Shown here piece after piece: positions 9,827 to 17,806 of a stretch of DNA of 64,000 nt. How positions within the stretch are numbered: position 1 is the stretch's first letter; every line of letters begins with the position of its first letter. The stretch is from Verrucomicrobiales bacterium (lineage in GTDB: Bacteria; Verrucomicrobiota; Verrucomicrobiia; Verrucomicrobiales; DEV007). The DNA is taken from positions 1-64,000 of the forward strand of contig JARGNI010000017.1 of NCBI GenBank assembly GCA_029213195.1, written 5' to 3'. The position numbers and the translations under genes are program-made. The notes beneath the pieces were generated by a model, which saw nothing but the letters and a program-made list of their open reading frames with translations, was not told where the DNA came from and did no database searches.

Positions 9827-9841
9827 TTGATAGGTTGATAG
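9827..9841. promoter_or_regulatory. Direct repeat TTGATAG-g-TTGATAG, candidate operator
   Basis: Two identical TTGATAG heptamers, spaced one base apart, lie at 9827-9833 and 9835-9841 in the 47-bp gap between the metK and ArsR-methyltransferase start codons. They are the only repeated element in the gap. Binding by the divergent regulator is inferred, not shown. Confidence 0.4.
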
Positions 9842-9857
9842 AATAAGTCACTTCCTT

Positions 9858-10787
9858 ATGTCGTCAACGTTGAAAACGCTCCGTCTCATCGCCGATCCCA
9901 CTCGAGTGCGGATTCTCAATCTATTGAGGCGCGAGGATCTCTCCGTAGTCGAACTCCAGGAGGTACTCGGGATGGGGCAGTCGAGGATTTCGACTCACCT
10001 TTCCCAGCTCCGCCAGGCCAGCCTGGTCAGTGATCGGCGCTCCGGGAAGCACATCATCTATGCGTTCGGGCCGGAAAAGGGATCTCTCGATGAGCGTCTC
10101 CTCCAGACCCTCGATCTCGCCCTGAGCGATATCGAAGAGAAGGAAGAAGACGAAGCGGCTCTCGATCTCGCGATCCGGAAACGTCGGGACAAAGCCCGGG
10201 CCTACTTCGATGCCCTCGCGGGAAAGTTTGGAAAGACCTATTGCCCGGGAAGGTCGTGGAAAGCGCTGGGAGAAACCCTCCTCAAGCTGATGCCACCGAT
10301 GGTCATCGCCGACCTCGGAGCTGGAGAAGGGACGTTTTCGCAACTCCTTGCCCAGCGAGCCGAAAAGGTCATCGCGATCGACAACTCCGAGAAAATGGTG
10401 GAATTCGGAACCCGCGTGGCCCAGGAAAACGGCTACGAGAACCTCGAGTATCGTTTCGGCGAAATCGAGGATCCGCCCATCGAGGACAATTCGATCGACC
10501 TGGCCTTTTTCAGCCAGGCCCTCCACCACGCCGAGAAACCGGAAGAAGCGATCCAAGCGGCCGCTCGGATTCTCAAACCTGGCGGAACGATCGTGATTCT
10601 CGATCTCCTCAAACACCAGTTTGAAGACGCCCGCGAACTCTACGCGGATCGCTGGCTTGGCTTTTCAGAGCTCGATATCCTCCGATTTCTCGAAGGAGCC
10701 GACTTTTCCGAGATCGCGATCTCGACGGTGGATCGAGAGCCAGAACCTCCTCACTTCCAGACACTCCTCGCGACGGGAGTGAAGTAG
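9858..10787 (+). CDS. ArsR-family regulator fused to a class I methyltransferase
   Basis: A 309-residue two-domain protein. Residues 1-72 form an ArsR-type winged helix (LRLIADPTRVRILNLL, then VLGMGQSRISTHLSQLRQ and the wing ending SGKHIIYAF). Residues from about 135 form a SAM-binding methyltransferase fold with motif I VIADLGAGEGTF (149-160), the acidic residue in VIAIDNS and the later ILKPGGTIVILD. Its only cysteine is at 129, so the metal-binding cysteine box of classical ArsR sensors is absent. It starts 47 bp from metK on the opposite strand. A role as a SAM- or S-adenosylhomocysteine-responsive regulator of metK-ahcY is likely, similar in logic to the known ArsR-family regulator SahR. 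No recognisable Shine-Dalgarno precedes the ATG. Confidence 0.88.
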   Translation: MSSTLKTLRLIADPTRVRILNLLRREDLSVVELQEVLGMGQSRISTHLSQLRQASLVSDRRSGKHIIYAFGPEKGSLDERLLQTLDLALSDIEEKEEDEAALDLAIRKRRDKARAYFDALAGKFGKTYCPGRSWKALGETLLKLMPPMVIADLGAGEGTFSQLLAQRAEKVIAIDNSEKMVEFGTRVAQENGYENLEYRFGEIEDPPIEDNSIDLAFFSQALHHAEKPEEAIQAAARILKPGGTIVILDLLKHQFEDARELYADRWLGFSELDILRFLEGADFSEIAISTVDREPEPPHFQTLLATGVK

Positions 10788-10899
10788 GGTTGGTCCCTCT
10801 CCCTGAGGAGCATTGCTTTCGCGACAGAGAAATGAATCGGCTCGCCTTCATTTCCGTTTACCACCCGACCCGGGAAGACTACTGTATCGCATCTCCCCG

Positions 10900-11700
10900 A
10901 TGCGCTTCTTTCTCACCCTAGGAATCCTCTTTTTCGCCAACCTGGCTTCCGCAGACTGGACGATCAGCGACAACTCGCCCGCACAGGATCCGAAGTCGCC
11001 TTTGATCTACGAAAGAAAACAGGTTTCGAAGAATGGGCAGAGTGGGTTCTTTTCTGCAAAGCGGATCGACCTTATCTGGTTTCATTCTTCGACCCATACC
11101 TTCCGGGTGATCGACAATGGACCTGCCAACGCTCCGAAATACTCGGACATCGTAACGGCGATGAAGCGAAACGAGTGCATCGCAGGCACGAACGGCGGCT
11201 TTTTCCTGAAGAATCATGCCCCCTCGGGGCTCATGATTGCGAATGGAACTTCGACAGGGAGATTTGGACAAGGGAGCCTGCTGAGCGGTGTCGTGCTTTC
11301 CAGTGGAAACCGGAACCCCTATCTCCTGCGAAGATCGGAATACGGAGAAAAGTTCAAGCCAACCGACCTCCTCCAGACCGGGCCCTTTCTCGTGGATCAG
11401 GGAACGACGGTCCGCGGCCTCTCGGGTGAGAACTCACGACGGAGGAGCTTCATCCTGCATGATGGGGACGACTGGTTCGGTCTCGGACTTTCTGACTCGT
11501 TCACTCTCGCAGAGCTGGGAGAAATCCTCGCTCACAAAGACTTCTCGCCCAGTCGATCCATCCACCGAGCGCTCAACCTCGACGGAGGAACCTCCAGCGG
11601 ATTCTATGTCGAGCGAGGCGGTCGGGCCGAGCCAGTTCATGTCGAACCTTTCAAAACCGTTCGCAATTTCCTGGGAATCACGACGCGCGATCCCGAATAG
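10900..11700 (+). CDS. Secreted phosphodiester glycosidase-like protein (NAGPA/DUF2233 family)
   Basis: A 266-residue exported protein. The N-terminus MRFFLTLGILFFANLASA is a signal peptide, which is why the ATG at 10900 is chosen over the longer open frame. Family signatures are CIAGTNGGFFLKNH in the first half, RRRSFILHDGDDWFGLGLSD in the middle and RALNLDGGTSSGFYVE near the end. Relatives remove phosphodiester-linked sugars or modify cell-surface glycans; the substrate here is unknown. It stands alone, about 110 bp after the ArsR-methyltransferase gene. Confidence 0.8.
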   Translation: MRFFLTLGILFFANLASADWTISDNSPAQDPKSPLIYERKQVSKNGQSGFFSAKRIDLIWFHSSTHTFRVIDNGPANAPKYSDIVTAMKRNECIAGTNGGFFLKNHAPSGLMIANGTSTGRFGQGSLLSGVVLSSGNRNPYLLRRSEYGEKFKPTDLLQTGPFLVDQGTTVRGLSGENSRRRSFILHDGDDWFGLGLSDSFTLAELGEILAHKDFSPSRSIHRALNLDGGTSSGFYVERGGRAEPVHVEPFKTVRNFLGITTRDPE

Positions 11701-11767
11701 AAACCGAGCCATTTGGACCCGGATGCCTCATCGGAAAAACCGGTGTCACAAAATGGACCACAGCTGA

Positions 11768-11773
11768 TATACT
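11768..11773 (+). promoter_or_regulatory. Possible -10 element of the sigma-FecR operon
   Basis: TATACT preceded by TGA gives a fair -10 box only 10 bp before the GTG start at 11783. No convincing -35 is seen at the right distance. If used, the mRNA would be almost leaderless. Confidence 0.3.
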
Positions 11774-11782
11774 CAGACTGTA

Positions 11783-12349
11783 GTGAAGAGCGAACTCACA
11801 GAAAAGGATTTGGTAGAGCAGGTGCAGGACGGAGACCTCAGTGCCTTCGAAGAACTCCTCCGTGCCCACAGCTCTCGCCTGCGCGCTTTCATCGCGATGA
11901 AACTCCCGATCCCACACCTGATCGATGAGATAGCCCATGAAACCTTCGTTTTTGCTCATCACCACATCATGGACTTCGAGGCAGGCACCGACTTCGGGAA
12001 ATGGCTCCGGGCGATCGCTTTCAATCTGATTCGGAAGGAGACCCTTCGCTTCAAGCGATCCAGCAAGAACCGGGAGAAATTTCTCGAGCACTTTCTCGTC
12101 GAACAAGCGACACGCAGCGCCGAATCACCCGAGTCCCCGATCATTGCGCATCTTGAAGAATGTCTCGACCGACTGCCCGAGCAGCAACGAGAACTCCTCG
12201 AGCACAAATACAAGCTCGCGGAGTCCTCTCGCGAGATGGCTCGGTTTTTCGGGCAGAGCGAGGCGTGGGTAAGAACCACCCTCTGCCGTGTCCGAACCGG
12301 CCTCCGGAAATGCATCCAGGCGAAGATGGAGCAGGCACAACCCACGTAA
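11783..12349 (+). CDS. ECF-type RNA polymerase sigma factor
   Basis: A 188-residue sigma factor starting at a GTG. Region 2 runs FEELLRAHSSRLRAFIAMKL to FGKWLRAIAFNLIRKETLRF, and region 4 contains LPEQQRELLEHKYKLAESSREMARFF with the recognition helix SEAWVRTTLCRVRTGL. It heads a same-strand series with a FecR-LamG protein 9 bp later and the DUF1549/1553 and DUF1501 genes after that. This sigma/FecR/DUF1549 order suggests that the sigma factor and its membrane partner control the downstream genes. Confidence 0.88.
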   Translation: MKSELTEKDLVEQVQDGDLSAFEELLRAHSSRLRAFIAMKLPIPHLIDEIAHETFVFAHHHIMDFEAGTDFGKWLRAIAFNLIRKETLRFKRSSKNREKFLEHFLVEQATRSAESPESPIIAHLEECLDRLPEQQRELLEHKYKLAESSREMARFFGQSEAWVRTTLCRVRTGLRKCIQAKMEQAQPT

Positions 12350-12358
12350 TTTTCCGTT

Positions 12359-13942
12359 TTGAATTCTGAACACATAGAATCCTATCTTGCTGGCGAGTTG
12401 TCCGATGCGGCAAGCCGTCAGGTCGAGCATGCTCTCGAACGCGATGCGGAATTGCGCGACCGGTTTCTCGAACAGTTGCAGGTGGATACGGCCCTGCAGT
12501 TCCTCATCCGCGAGGAAAGCGGAGTCGACTTCGACCAGGCTGTCATGGCACGCCTGGAAGCGGAAGGCGCCGGGGAGCGCGAGTTTGCCAAGTCGGTGCT
12601 CACCGAGATCGTCGAAGAGAGGGAGGGCGTCATCCCATTGCAGTGGCCCGACCTGATCAAGGCAGGTTTGATTTCGGCGGCGGCCTCCATCGCCCTGATG
12701 TTTGTTCTCCAGGGCGTGATCTTTCGGGAGGCCCCGAACACCGGTCAGGCTGATGCAGCGGTGGCCAACGCTCCTCGATTCGTCGCCCGTCTCGAAAAAT
12801 CTCGAGATCTTCAACTCGCCGCCTCGACGGAGGAGAAAACTCGCGAAGACGGCTGGCTCAAGACAGGCCTTTTCGAAATTGAGTCGGGGGAGGCGCTGCT
12901 TGCCTTCAACTCCGGAGCGACAGCCACCGTGGAGGGTCCTGCGTCCCTTCGGATCGAAACCAACAACCGGGTCTTTCTCTACCGTGGAAAACTGACCGCC
13001 GATGTTCCCTCCGCCGCGAGCGGTTTCACGGTGAACACGGAGAGAATGAATATTGTCGACATTGGAACTCGATTCGGAATTTCCGTACTCGCCAACGGGG
13101 ATTCCGAAGTCCACGTCATGGAGGGCGAAGTGGAAGCCAGCCGCGCCAGCGGGAATTCGGTGGCCCAAAGACTCCGAGAGGGGCTCTCTCTTCGCGCCGA
13201 CAGTCGCACTCGGAGTGAATTGGAGCCGATTCCCTACGCGGGAGACCAATTCGTGATGCGACTGGGCGAGCGATCCGTCCCCCAACCAGCCTTGCGCTAC
13301 ACCTTCGATGGAGCTGGCGGAAATCCCGTGGAAGACACCGGAATCGAACGCCGCTTCGATGTCCCACTCGTCGCCTCGGGTGAGCTCGAAACGTCGCCCA
13401 AACGAGGGGCCGGGAAATTTGGAGGAGGCCTCAGTCTGCAGAAGCATCGATCACTGACGGTCCCTCTTTCGAAAGAATTTCGTCTCGATTCGCCCTACAC
13501 GATCGCGTTCTGGGTCAAAGTGCCGCCCAAGCCGGAAGAAGAGAAAAGAGAAATTCTCCTCTCTTACGGTCGGAAAGAACTGGGCTGGCAGGTCTCGTGT
13601 GACACGGGAGCGGAGTCGGGATCGCGAGGAGTTCTCTCCATCGACATCGCCGGTGGGCGAGTCACCGGAACAACGGATATCGCGGACGGCCACTGGCATC
13701 ATGTGACCTGTCGCTTCCTCGGTTCGGAGGACCCCTCTCTCGAAAGTCACCTCCATCTCTTCATCGATGGGAGGCAGGAAACCGTCCGAACCGTCCCGGC
13801 AGAGGCCCTGCCCGAAGGACGTGCCGGGGTTCTCACGGTCGGAGACAACAGCGACCGAGGTCTCGAGGGCTGGATTGACGAGCTCTACATGTATCGTGAA
13901 GCGGTCTCCACTACGACCATCCAAAACCTTTCGAAAGAATAG
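12359..13942 (+). CDS. FecR-domain membrane protein with C-terminal LamG domain
   Basis: A 527-residue protein from a TTG start 9 bp after the sigma factor. Residues 1-95 are a short cytoplasmic anti-sigma-like helical region. Residues 102-122 (AGLISAAASIALMFVLQGVIF) span the membrane. A FecR domain follows at roughly 175-260 (GEALLAFNSGATATVEGPAS, VDIGTRFGISVL, VHVMEGEVEA). The last 200 residues are a concanavalin-like LamG fold (SPYTIAFWVKVP, HHVTCRFLG, WIDELYMYREAV). By analogy with FecR it should hold or relay a signal to the adjacent sigma factor; the LamG part may bind a glycan or surface ligand. Confidence 0.85.
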   Translation: MNSEHIESYLAGELSDAASRQVEHALERDAELRDRFLEQLQVDTALQFLIREESGVDFDQAVMARLEAEGAGEREFAKSVLTEIVEEREGVIPLQWPDLIKAGLISAAASIALMFVLQGVIFREAPNTGQADAAVANAPRFVARLEKSRDLQLAASTEEKTREDGWLKTGLFEIESGEALLAFNSGATATVEGPASLRIETNNRVFLYRGKLTADVPSAASGFTVNTERMNIVDIGTRFGISVLANGDSEVHVMEGEVEASRASGNSVAQRLREGLSLRADSRTRSELEPIPYAGDQFVMRLGERSVPQPALRYTFDGAGGNPVEDTGIERRFDVPLVASGELETSPKRGAGKFGGGLSLQKHRSLTVPLSKEFRLDSPYTIAFWVKVPPKPEEEKREILLSYGRKELGWQVSCDTGAESGSRGVLSIDIAGGRVTGTTDIADGHWHHVTCRFLGSEDPSLESHLHLFIDGRQETVRTVPAEALPEGRAGVLTVGDNSDRGLEGWIDELYMYREAVSTTTIQNLSKE

Positions 13943-13952
13943 ATTGCCTTAA

Positions 13953-13969
13953 TTTATAATTTTTATAAA
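13953..13969. promoter_or_regulatory. AT-rich inverted repeat upstream of the DUF1549 gene
   Basis: TTTATAA-TTT-TTATAAA, a perfect 7-bp palindrome in the 112-bp gap between the FecR-LamG gene and the DUF1549/1553 gene. It is the most AT-rich point of the gap and could be an operator or contain a -10 element. No binding protein can be named. Confidence 0.3.
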
Positions 13970-14054
13970 CTACGTCCTCTTTTTTGTAACAAATCTCGGA
14001 ATCCCCGATATCCCCTTTAGAGAAGATCAACTCACTCCTGATAAAGTTCCTACC

Positions 14055-16274
14055 ATGATAAAACATCCCATCGTGAACAAGTTGGCCGCTGTGACCCTGG
14101 CTCTCGTTTTCGCCTCTGTCTCCTATGTGCAGGCAGAGATGAGAACCTGGACCTCCGCAGACGGAAAAACCCTCGAAGCTGAATTCGCCGGATCCTCTGG
14201 CGCGGGCGCCGCCGCCGTGGTGAAGCTGAAACTCGCCGATGGCAGCATCGTGAATTACCCGGTTGCCAAGCTGAGCGAAGCAGATCGACTCTTTGTGAAG
14301 GGGAACCTCCCGACCGATCCCGCCGCCCTCGCTGCCGAGATCGACAAGCTTGTCCTCAACAAGCTCAAAGAGAGCTACTACGGGCTCCGCGACGAGTTGG
14401 CCGCACTTCCTCAGAACACCGCCCTTTCCAATGCGGAAAAGCTGAAGCGGAAAGAAGAAATCGAGCGCGAGATGCAAATGTGCATTCCCAACGAAGCCAG
14501 CTCGGACAACCAGTTTCTCCGCCGGATCTACCTCGACATCGCAGGTCGGATTCCCACTTTCGAGGAGGCCGAGTCCTTCCTCAACAACCGCAGCGCTTCG
14601 AAGCGGGCCGATCTCATCAACGAGCTTCTCGACTCCCCTGCTTTTGCGATGCGGATGTACAACTACTACTCCGACCTCTTTCGGATTCGCGATGGAGTGA
14701 CGATGATGGGCAACGGCGACCTCAAGGCCGACCCATACATCGAGTATATCAAGGAATCGATCCAGAAAGACAAGCCCTACGACGAGATGGTCCGAGAGCT
14801 TCTCAACGCGAATGGCCAGATTTGGGAAAATCCTGCTGCTGGCTACATCCTGGCCGATTCAGGAATGCGTCTTTGCAACCTCTCCAATACCTTCACCATC
14901 TTCATGGGCACGGAGATCACCTGTGCGCAGTGTCACGATCACCCCTTCGAGGAAGTCTACCAGATGGACTTCTATAAGATGGCCTCCTTTATGGGAGAAA
15001 CCGAAACGCGTGCTCGTGGTGGCAACTCCATGATGATGATGGGTGGAAATAACAATTACCGCCAAGAGGTCTCCCGGATGTCCAAGATTCTCAAGGACGC
15101 TGGAAAGCTTCGCGAAAACGAAAACGAGGATCGCAACCTTCGCCAGTGGCTCGGAACGAAGAGCATCGCCGTCCACGACGATGGCTCCAACGCAGTGACT
15201 CTCCCCCACGACTACAAGTACGACGACGGCGAGCCCAACATGAAGGTGCAGCCTGCCACCTACTTTGGAGACAAGATGAACGTGAGCGAATTTGATTCCC
15301 CACGTCATGCTTTCGCCGAGTGGGTCGTCTCTCCCGGAAATCCTCGTTTCACCATCAACGCCGTGAACCGGTTCTGGAAGATCGCCTTCGGACTCGCCCA
15401 GATCGAGCCCGTCTACAACATCCCCGGTCACCTCGATGGCCAGGCACAGAACTACGAGCTCCTGACCTTTCTCGAGGAAATGTTCAAGGACCTCGACTAC
15501 AGCGTGAAAGACTTCTTCCGCGTCGTCTACAACACGAGAGCCTATCAGAGAGAAGCCGAGACCATGTCTCCCTCCCTCACCCAAGTCGACAAGGGAACCT
15601 ACCACTTCCCCGGTCCCGTTCTTCGCCGGATGTCTGCAGAGCAGCTCTGGGATTCCTTCGTCACCCTGACGACCCCGGATCCGGAAGGCGTCACCCGCAG
15701 CGGAGCCGACGTCTACAAGGAGTGGATGAATACCGACACCTCCCAGTTCAAGACCGCCGATGAGATCATGGCCTACAAGGCACAGTGGAACAAGATCGGT
15801 CAGCTCACGAAATACGACGGAGGTCCGGTCTCAAGAGCGGATTCGATCGACGGCGTGCAAATGTTCCGCGCTTCCGAGCTTCGCCAGCCCATGCCCCCAT
15901 CCCACTTCCTGCGGATGTTCGGTCAGTCTGACAAGCAACTCATCGAGAACCAGTTCACCACGGGATCTTCTCCCCAGGTAATGGCTCTCCTCAACGGAAC
16001 GATCACCAACAAGGTTCTCACCAGCCCCCAAGCTTATCTCATCAAGGAGATTGCCCAGGGTGAAGGGTCCAAGCGCGACAACATCGACAAGATCTTTCTC
16101 AGCGTCCTTTCTCGCTACCCGACGTCCTCGGAGAAATCCGCGGCCCAGTCCGGTATGCGGGCCAAGACCGACCGCGACATGAGCGAGAAAGAAAAACTTG
16201 CCGCTGAAGCAAAAGCCATCGGCAACGTGATCTGGGCACTCGTCAACACCAGAGAATTCATGTTCGTCCAGTAA
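14055..16274 (+). CDS. DUF1549/DUF1553 secreted protein with SHD1-like N-terminus and CXXCH motif
   Basis: A 739-residue exported protein with signal peptide ending SYVQA. Next comes an SHD1-like module (MRTWTSADGKTLEAEF to PVAKLSEADRLFV). The DUF1549 part begins NQFLRRIYLDIAGRIPTFEEA and contains TCAQCHDHPFEEVYQMDFY, with a CXXCH motif at residues 290-294. The DUF1553 part includes FTINAVNRFWKIAFG and RRMSAEQLWDSF. The family is abundant in Planctomycetota and Verrucomicrobiota, and its biochemical role is unproven. The CXXCH motif suggests haem. The DUF1501 partner starts 40 bp later, and a close relative lies at 48300-50417. Confidence 0.9.
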   Translation: MIKHPIVNKLAAVTLALVFASVSYVQAEMRTWTSADGKTLEAEFAGSSGAGAAAVVKLKLADGSIVNYPVAKLSEADRLFVKGNLPTDPAALAAEIDKLVLNKLKESYYGLRDELAALPQNTALSNAEKLKRKEEIEREMQMCIPNEASSDNQFLRRIYLDIAGRIPTFEEAESFLNNRSASKRADLINELLDSPAFAMRMYNYYSDLFRIRDGVTMMGNGDLKADPYIEYIKESIQKDKPYDEMVRELLNANGQIWENPAAGYILADSGMRLCNLSNTFTIFMGTEITCAQCHDHPFEEVYQMDFYKMASFMGETETRARGGNSMMMMGGNNNYRQEVSRMSKILKDAGKLRENENEDRNLRQWLGTKSIAVHDDGSNAVTLPHDYKYDDGEPNMKVQPATYFGDKMNVSEFDSPRHAFAEWVVSPGNPRFTINAVNRFWKIAFGLAQIEPVYNIPGHLDGQAQNYELLTFLEEMFKDLDYSVKDFFRVVYNTRAYQREAETMSPSLTQVDKGTYHFPGPVLRRMSAEQLWDSFVTLTTPDPEGVTRSGADVYKEWMNTDTSQFKTADEIMAYKAQWNKIGQLTKYDGGPVSRADSIDGVQMFRASELRQPMPPSHFLRMFGQSDKQLIENQFTTGSSPQVMALLNGTITNKVLTSPQAYLIKEIAQGEGSKRDNIDKIFLSVLSRYPTSSEKSAAQSGMRAKTDRDMSEKEKLAAEAKAIGNVIWALVNTREFMFVQ

Positions 16275-16314
16275 TATACCAAACGTAACCAAACTTTACC
16301 TCCCCACCATCCTA

Positions 16315-17637
16315 ATGAAAGACCAACTAAAGAACCTCGACCAGCTGAGCCGCCGTCAGTTTGTGGCTCGTACGGCCAAGACTGCACTTGGCGTCAGCAT
16401 CGTTCCTCTCGCCAACGGACTGCAAACCGTCCGTGCCGCCGGAGGAGGAAAAGCCGAACATTGTATTTTCTTCTACATGTCCGGTGGAATGACTCACATC
16501 GACACCTTCGACCCCAAGCCAGGGACCGAAACAGGTGGAACAACCAAAGGGATCTCCACTGGCGTTCCCGGTGTCGAGCTCGCCGAGTTCATGCCGAAAC
16601 TGGCTCAGCGTTTCAAGGATATCGCCGTGGTTCGCTCGATGACCCAGAAAACGGGAGACCACCGAGGTGGATCTTACTGGATGCGCACCAGCTATCAGCC
16701 CCGCGCCACCATCATCCACCCCTCGATGGGCCCCTGGGCACAGACTCTTCTCGGAAAGATGCACCCCACGCTTCCGGATTCGGTAGTCATCGGTGGCGGC
16801 GGAAACCACCCTGGTGCCGGATTCTTCGGACCGGCCCTCGCTCCGCTTCCCATCGGCGACCCTGACAAGGGAGTCCAGAACTCGAAGCCTTACTCCGGTG
16901 TCGATGACAATCTCTTCGAGAAACGAATCGACCTGATGAACACTTTCGACGAATCCTTCCGTCGCAAGTTCAAGACCGACGAGGTCTCCGCTTACACCCA
17001 ATTCTACGATGAGACGCTCAATCTCATGAAGAGTGAGGATCTCGATACCTTCGACCTTTCCAAGGAAGAAGGCTATCAGGAGAAAGTCGCTCGCTACGGG
17101 AACACGCGTGTCGGAAAAGGCGCGATGCTCGCGAAGCGTCTTGTCAGTTCCGGTGTTCGTTTTGTCGAAGTTTCCTCGGGAGGCTGGGACATGCACAACG
17201 ATCTCTGGAACGCGATCCCCAATACCGGTGGATCGCTCGACATGGCACTTGCCTCTCTCATCGACGACCTGAAAGCCGAAGGGCTCTTCGAGAAGACTCT
17301 CATCGTCCTCGGAACCGAGTTCGGCCGTACTCCGCGGATCAATGCCAATGGCGGACGTGACCACCACCCACGGGTCTTCTCGACCATGTTCGCAGGTGGC
17401 GGTATCTCCGGCGGACAAGCCTACGGAGAATCCGACAAGCTGGGTATCGCGGTCAAAGAGAACCCTGTCACACCGGGTGAATTCAACGCCACGATCGCTC
17501 ACGCAATGGGCCTCGATCTCAACAAGATCGTCTACGCACCTTCGGGTCGTCCATTCCTCGTTGCCGGTCACACTCGCGATCCCAAGACCGACGAGATCGT
17601 CACCGAACATCACCCGATCATGGAACTCTTCTCCTGA
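16315..17637 (+). CDS. DUF1501 exported protein with twin-arginine-type leader
   Basis: A 440-residue protein. The leader LSRRQFVARTAKTALGVSIV resembles a twin-arginine signal. The body shows FFYMSGGMTHIDTFDPKPGT, FKDIAVVRSMTQKTGDHRG, SSGGWDMHNDLWN and LGTEFGRTPRINANGGRDHH, a sulfatase-like fold pattern with possible metal ligands. DUF1501 genes regularly follow DUF1549/1553 genes, as here, and the pair probably works together outside the cytoplasm. The function is not established. A terminator follows 29 bp after the stop codon. Confidence 0.9.
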   Translation: MKDQLKNLDQLSRRQFVARTAKTALGVSIVPLANGLQTVRAAGGGKAEHCIFFYMSGGMTHIDTFDPKPGTETGGTTKGISTGVPGVELAEFMPKLAQRFKDIAVVRSMTQKTGDHRGGSYWMRTSYQPRATIIHPSMGPWAQTLLGKMHPTLPDSVVIGGGGNHPGAGFFGPALAPLPIGDPDKGVQNSKPYSGVDDNLFEKRIDLMNTFDESFRRKFKTDEVSAYTQFYDETLNLMKSEDLDTFDLSKEEGYQEKVARYGNTRVGKGAMLAKRLVSSGVRFVEVSSGGWDMHNDLWNAIPNTGGSLDMALASLIDDLKAEGLFEKTLIVLGTEFGRTPRINANGGRDHHPRVFSTMFAGGGISGGQAYGESDKLGIAVKENPVTPGEFNATIAHAMGLDLNKIVYAPSGRPFLVAGHTRDPKTDEIVTEHHPIMELFS

Positions 17638-17665
17638 TTTCGGGAGAAAAACCAATTCGAAGAAA

Positions 17666-17692
17666 GCCCGGAGGAAACTCCGGGCTTTTTTT
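17666..17692 (+). terminator. Intrinsic terminator after the DUF1501 gene
   Basis: Perfect stem GCCCGGAG, loop GAAA, CTCCGGGC, directly followed by seven T. It closes the sigma-FecR-DUF1549-DUF1501 series. Confidence 0.93.
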
Positions 17693-17806
17693 GTGTATCC
17701 ACATCAAGAAATCCGAAGAATTAGAAATTTAAGCTTTCTTAACTAATTGAATTCGCGTAGAGAATATACTGATTACTTTCCATCGTTCGCCTCGTTTCCC
17801 GCACCC

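Noticed and set aside
8562-9857. SAM riboswitch for metK or ahcY
   Set aside because: The metK gap is 47 bp and the ahcY gap 43 bp, both too short for any SAM riboswitch class, and no conserved core is seen.
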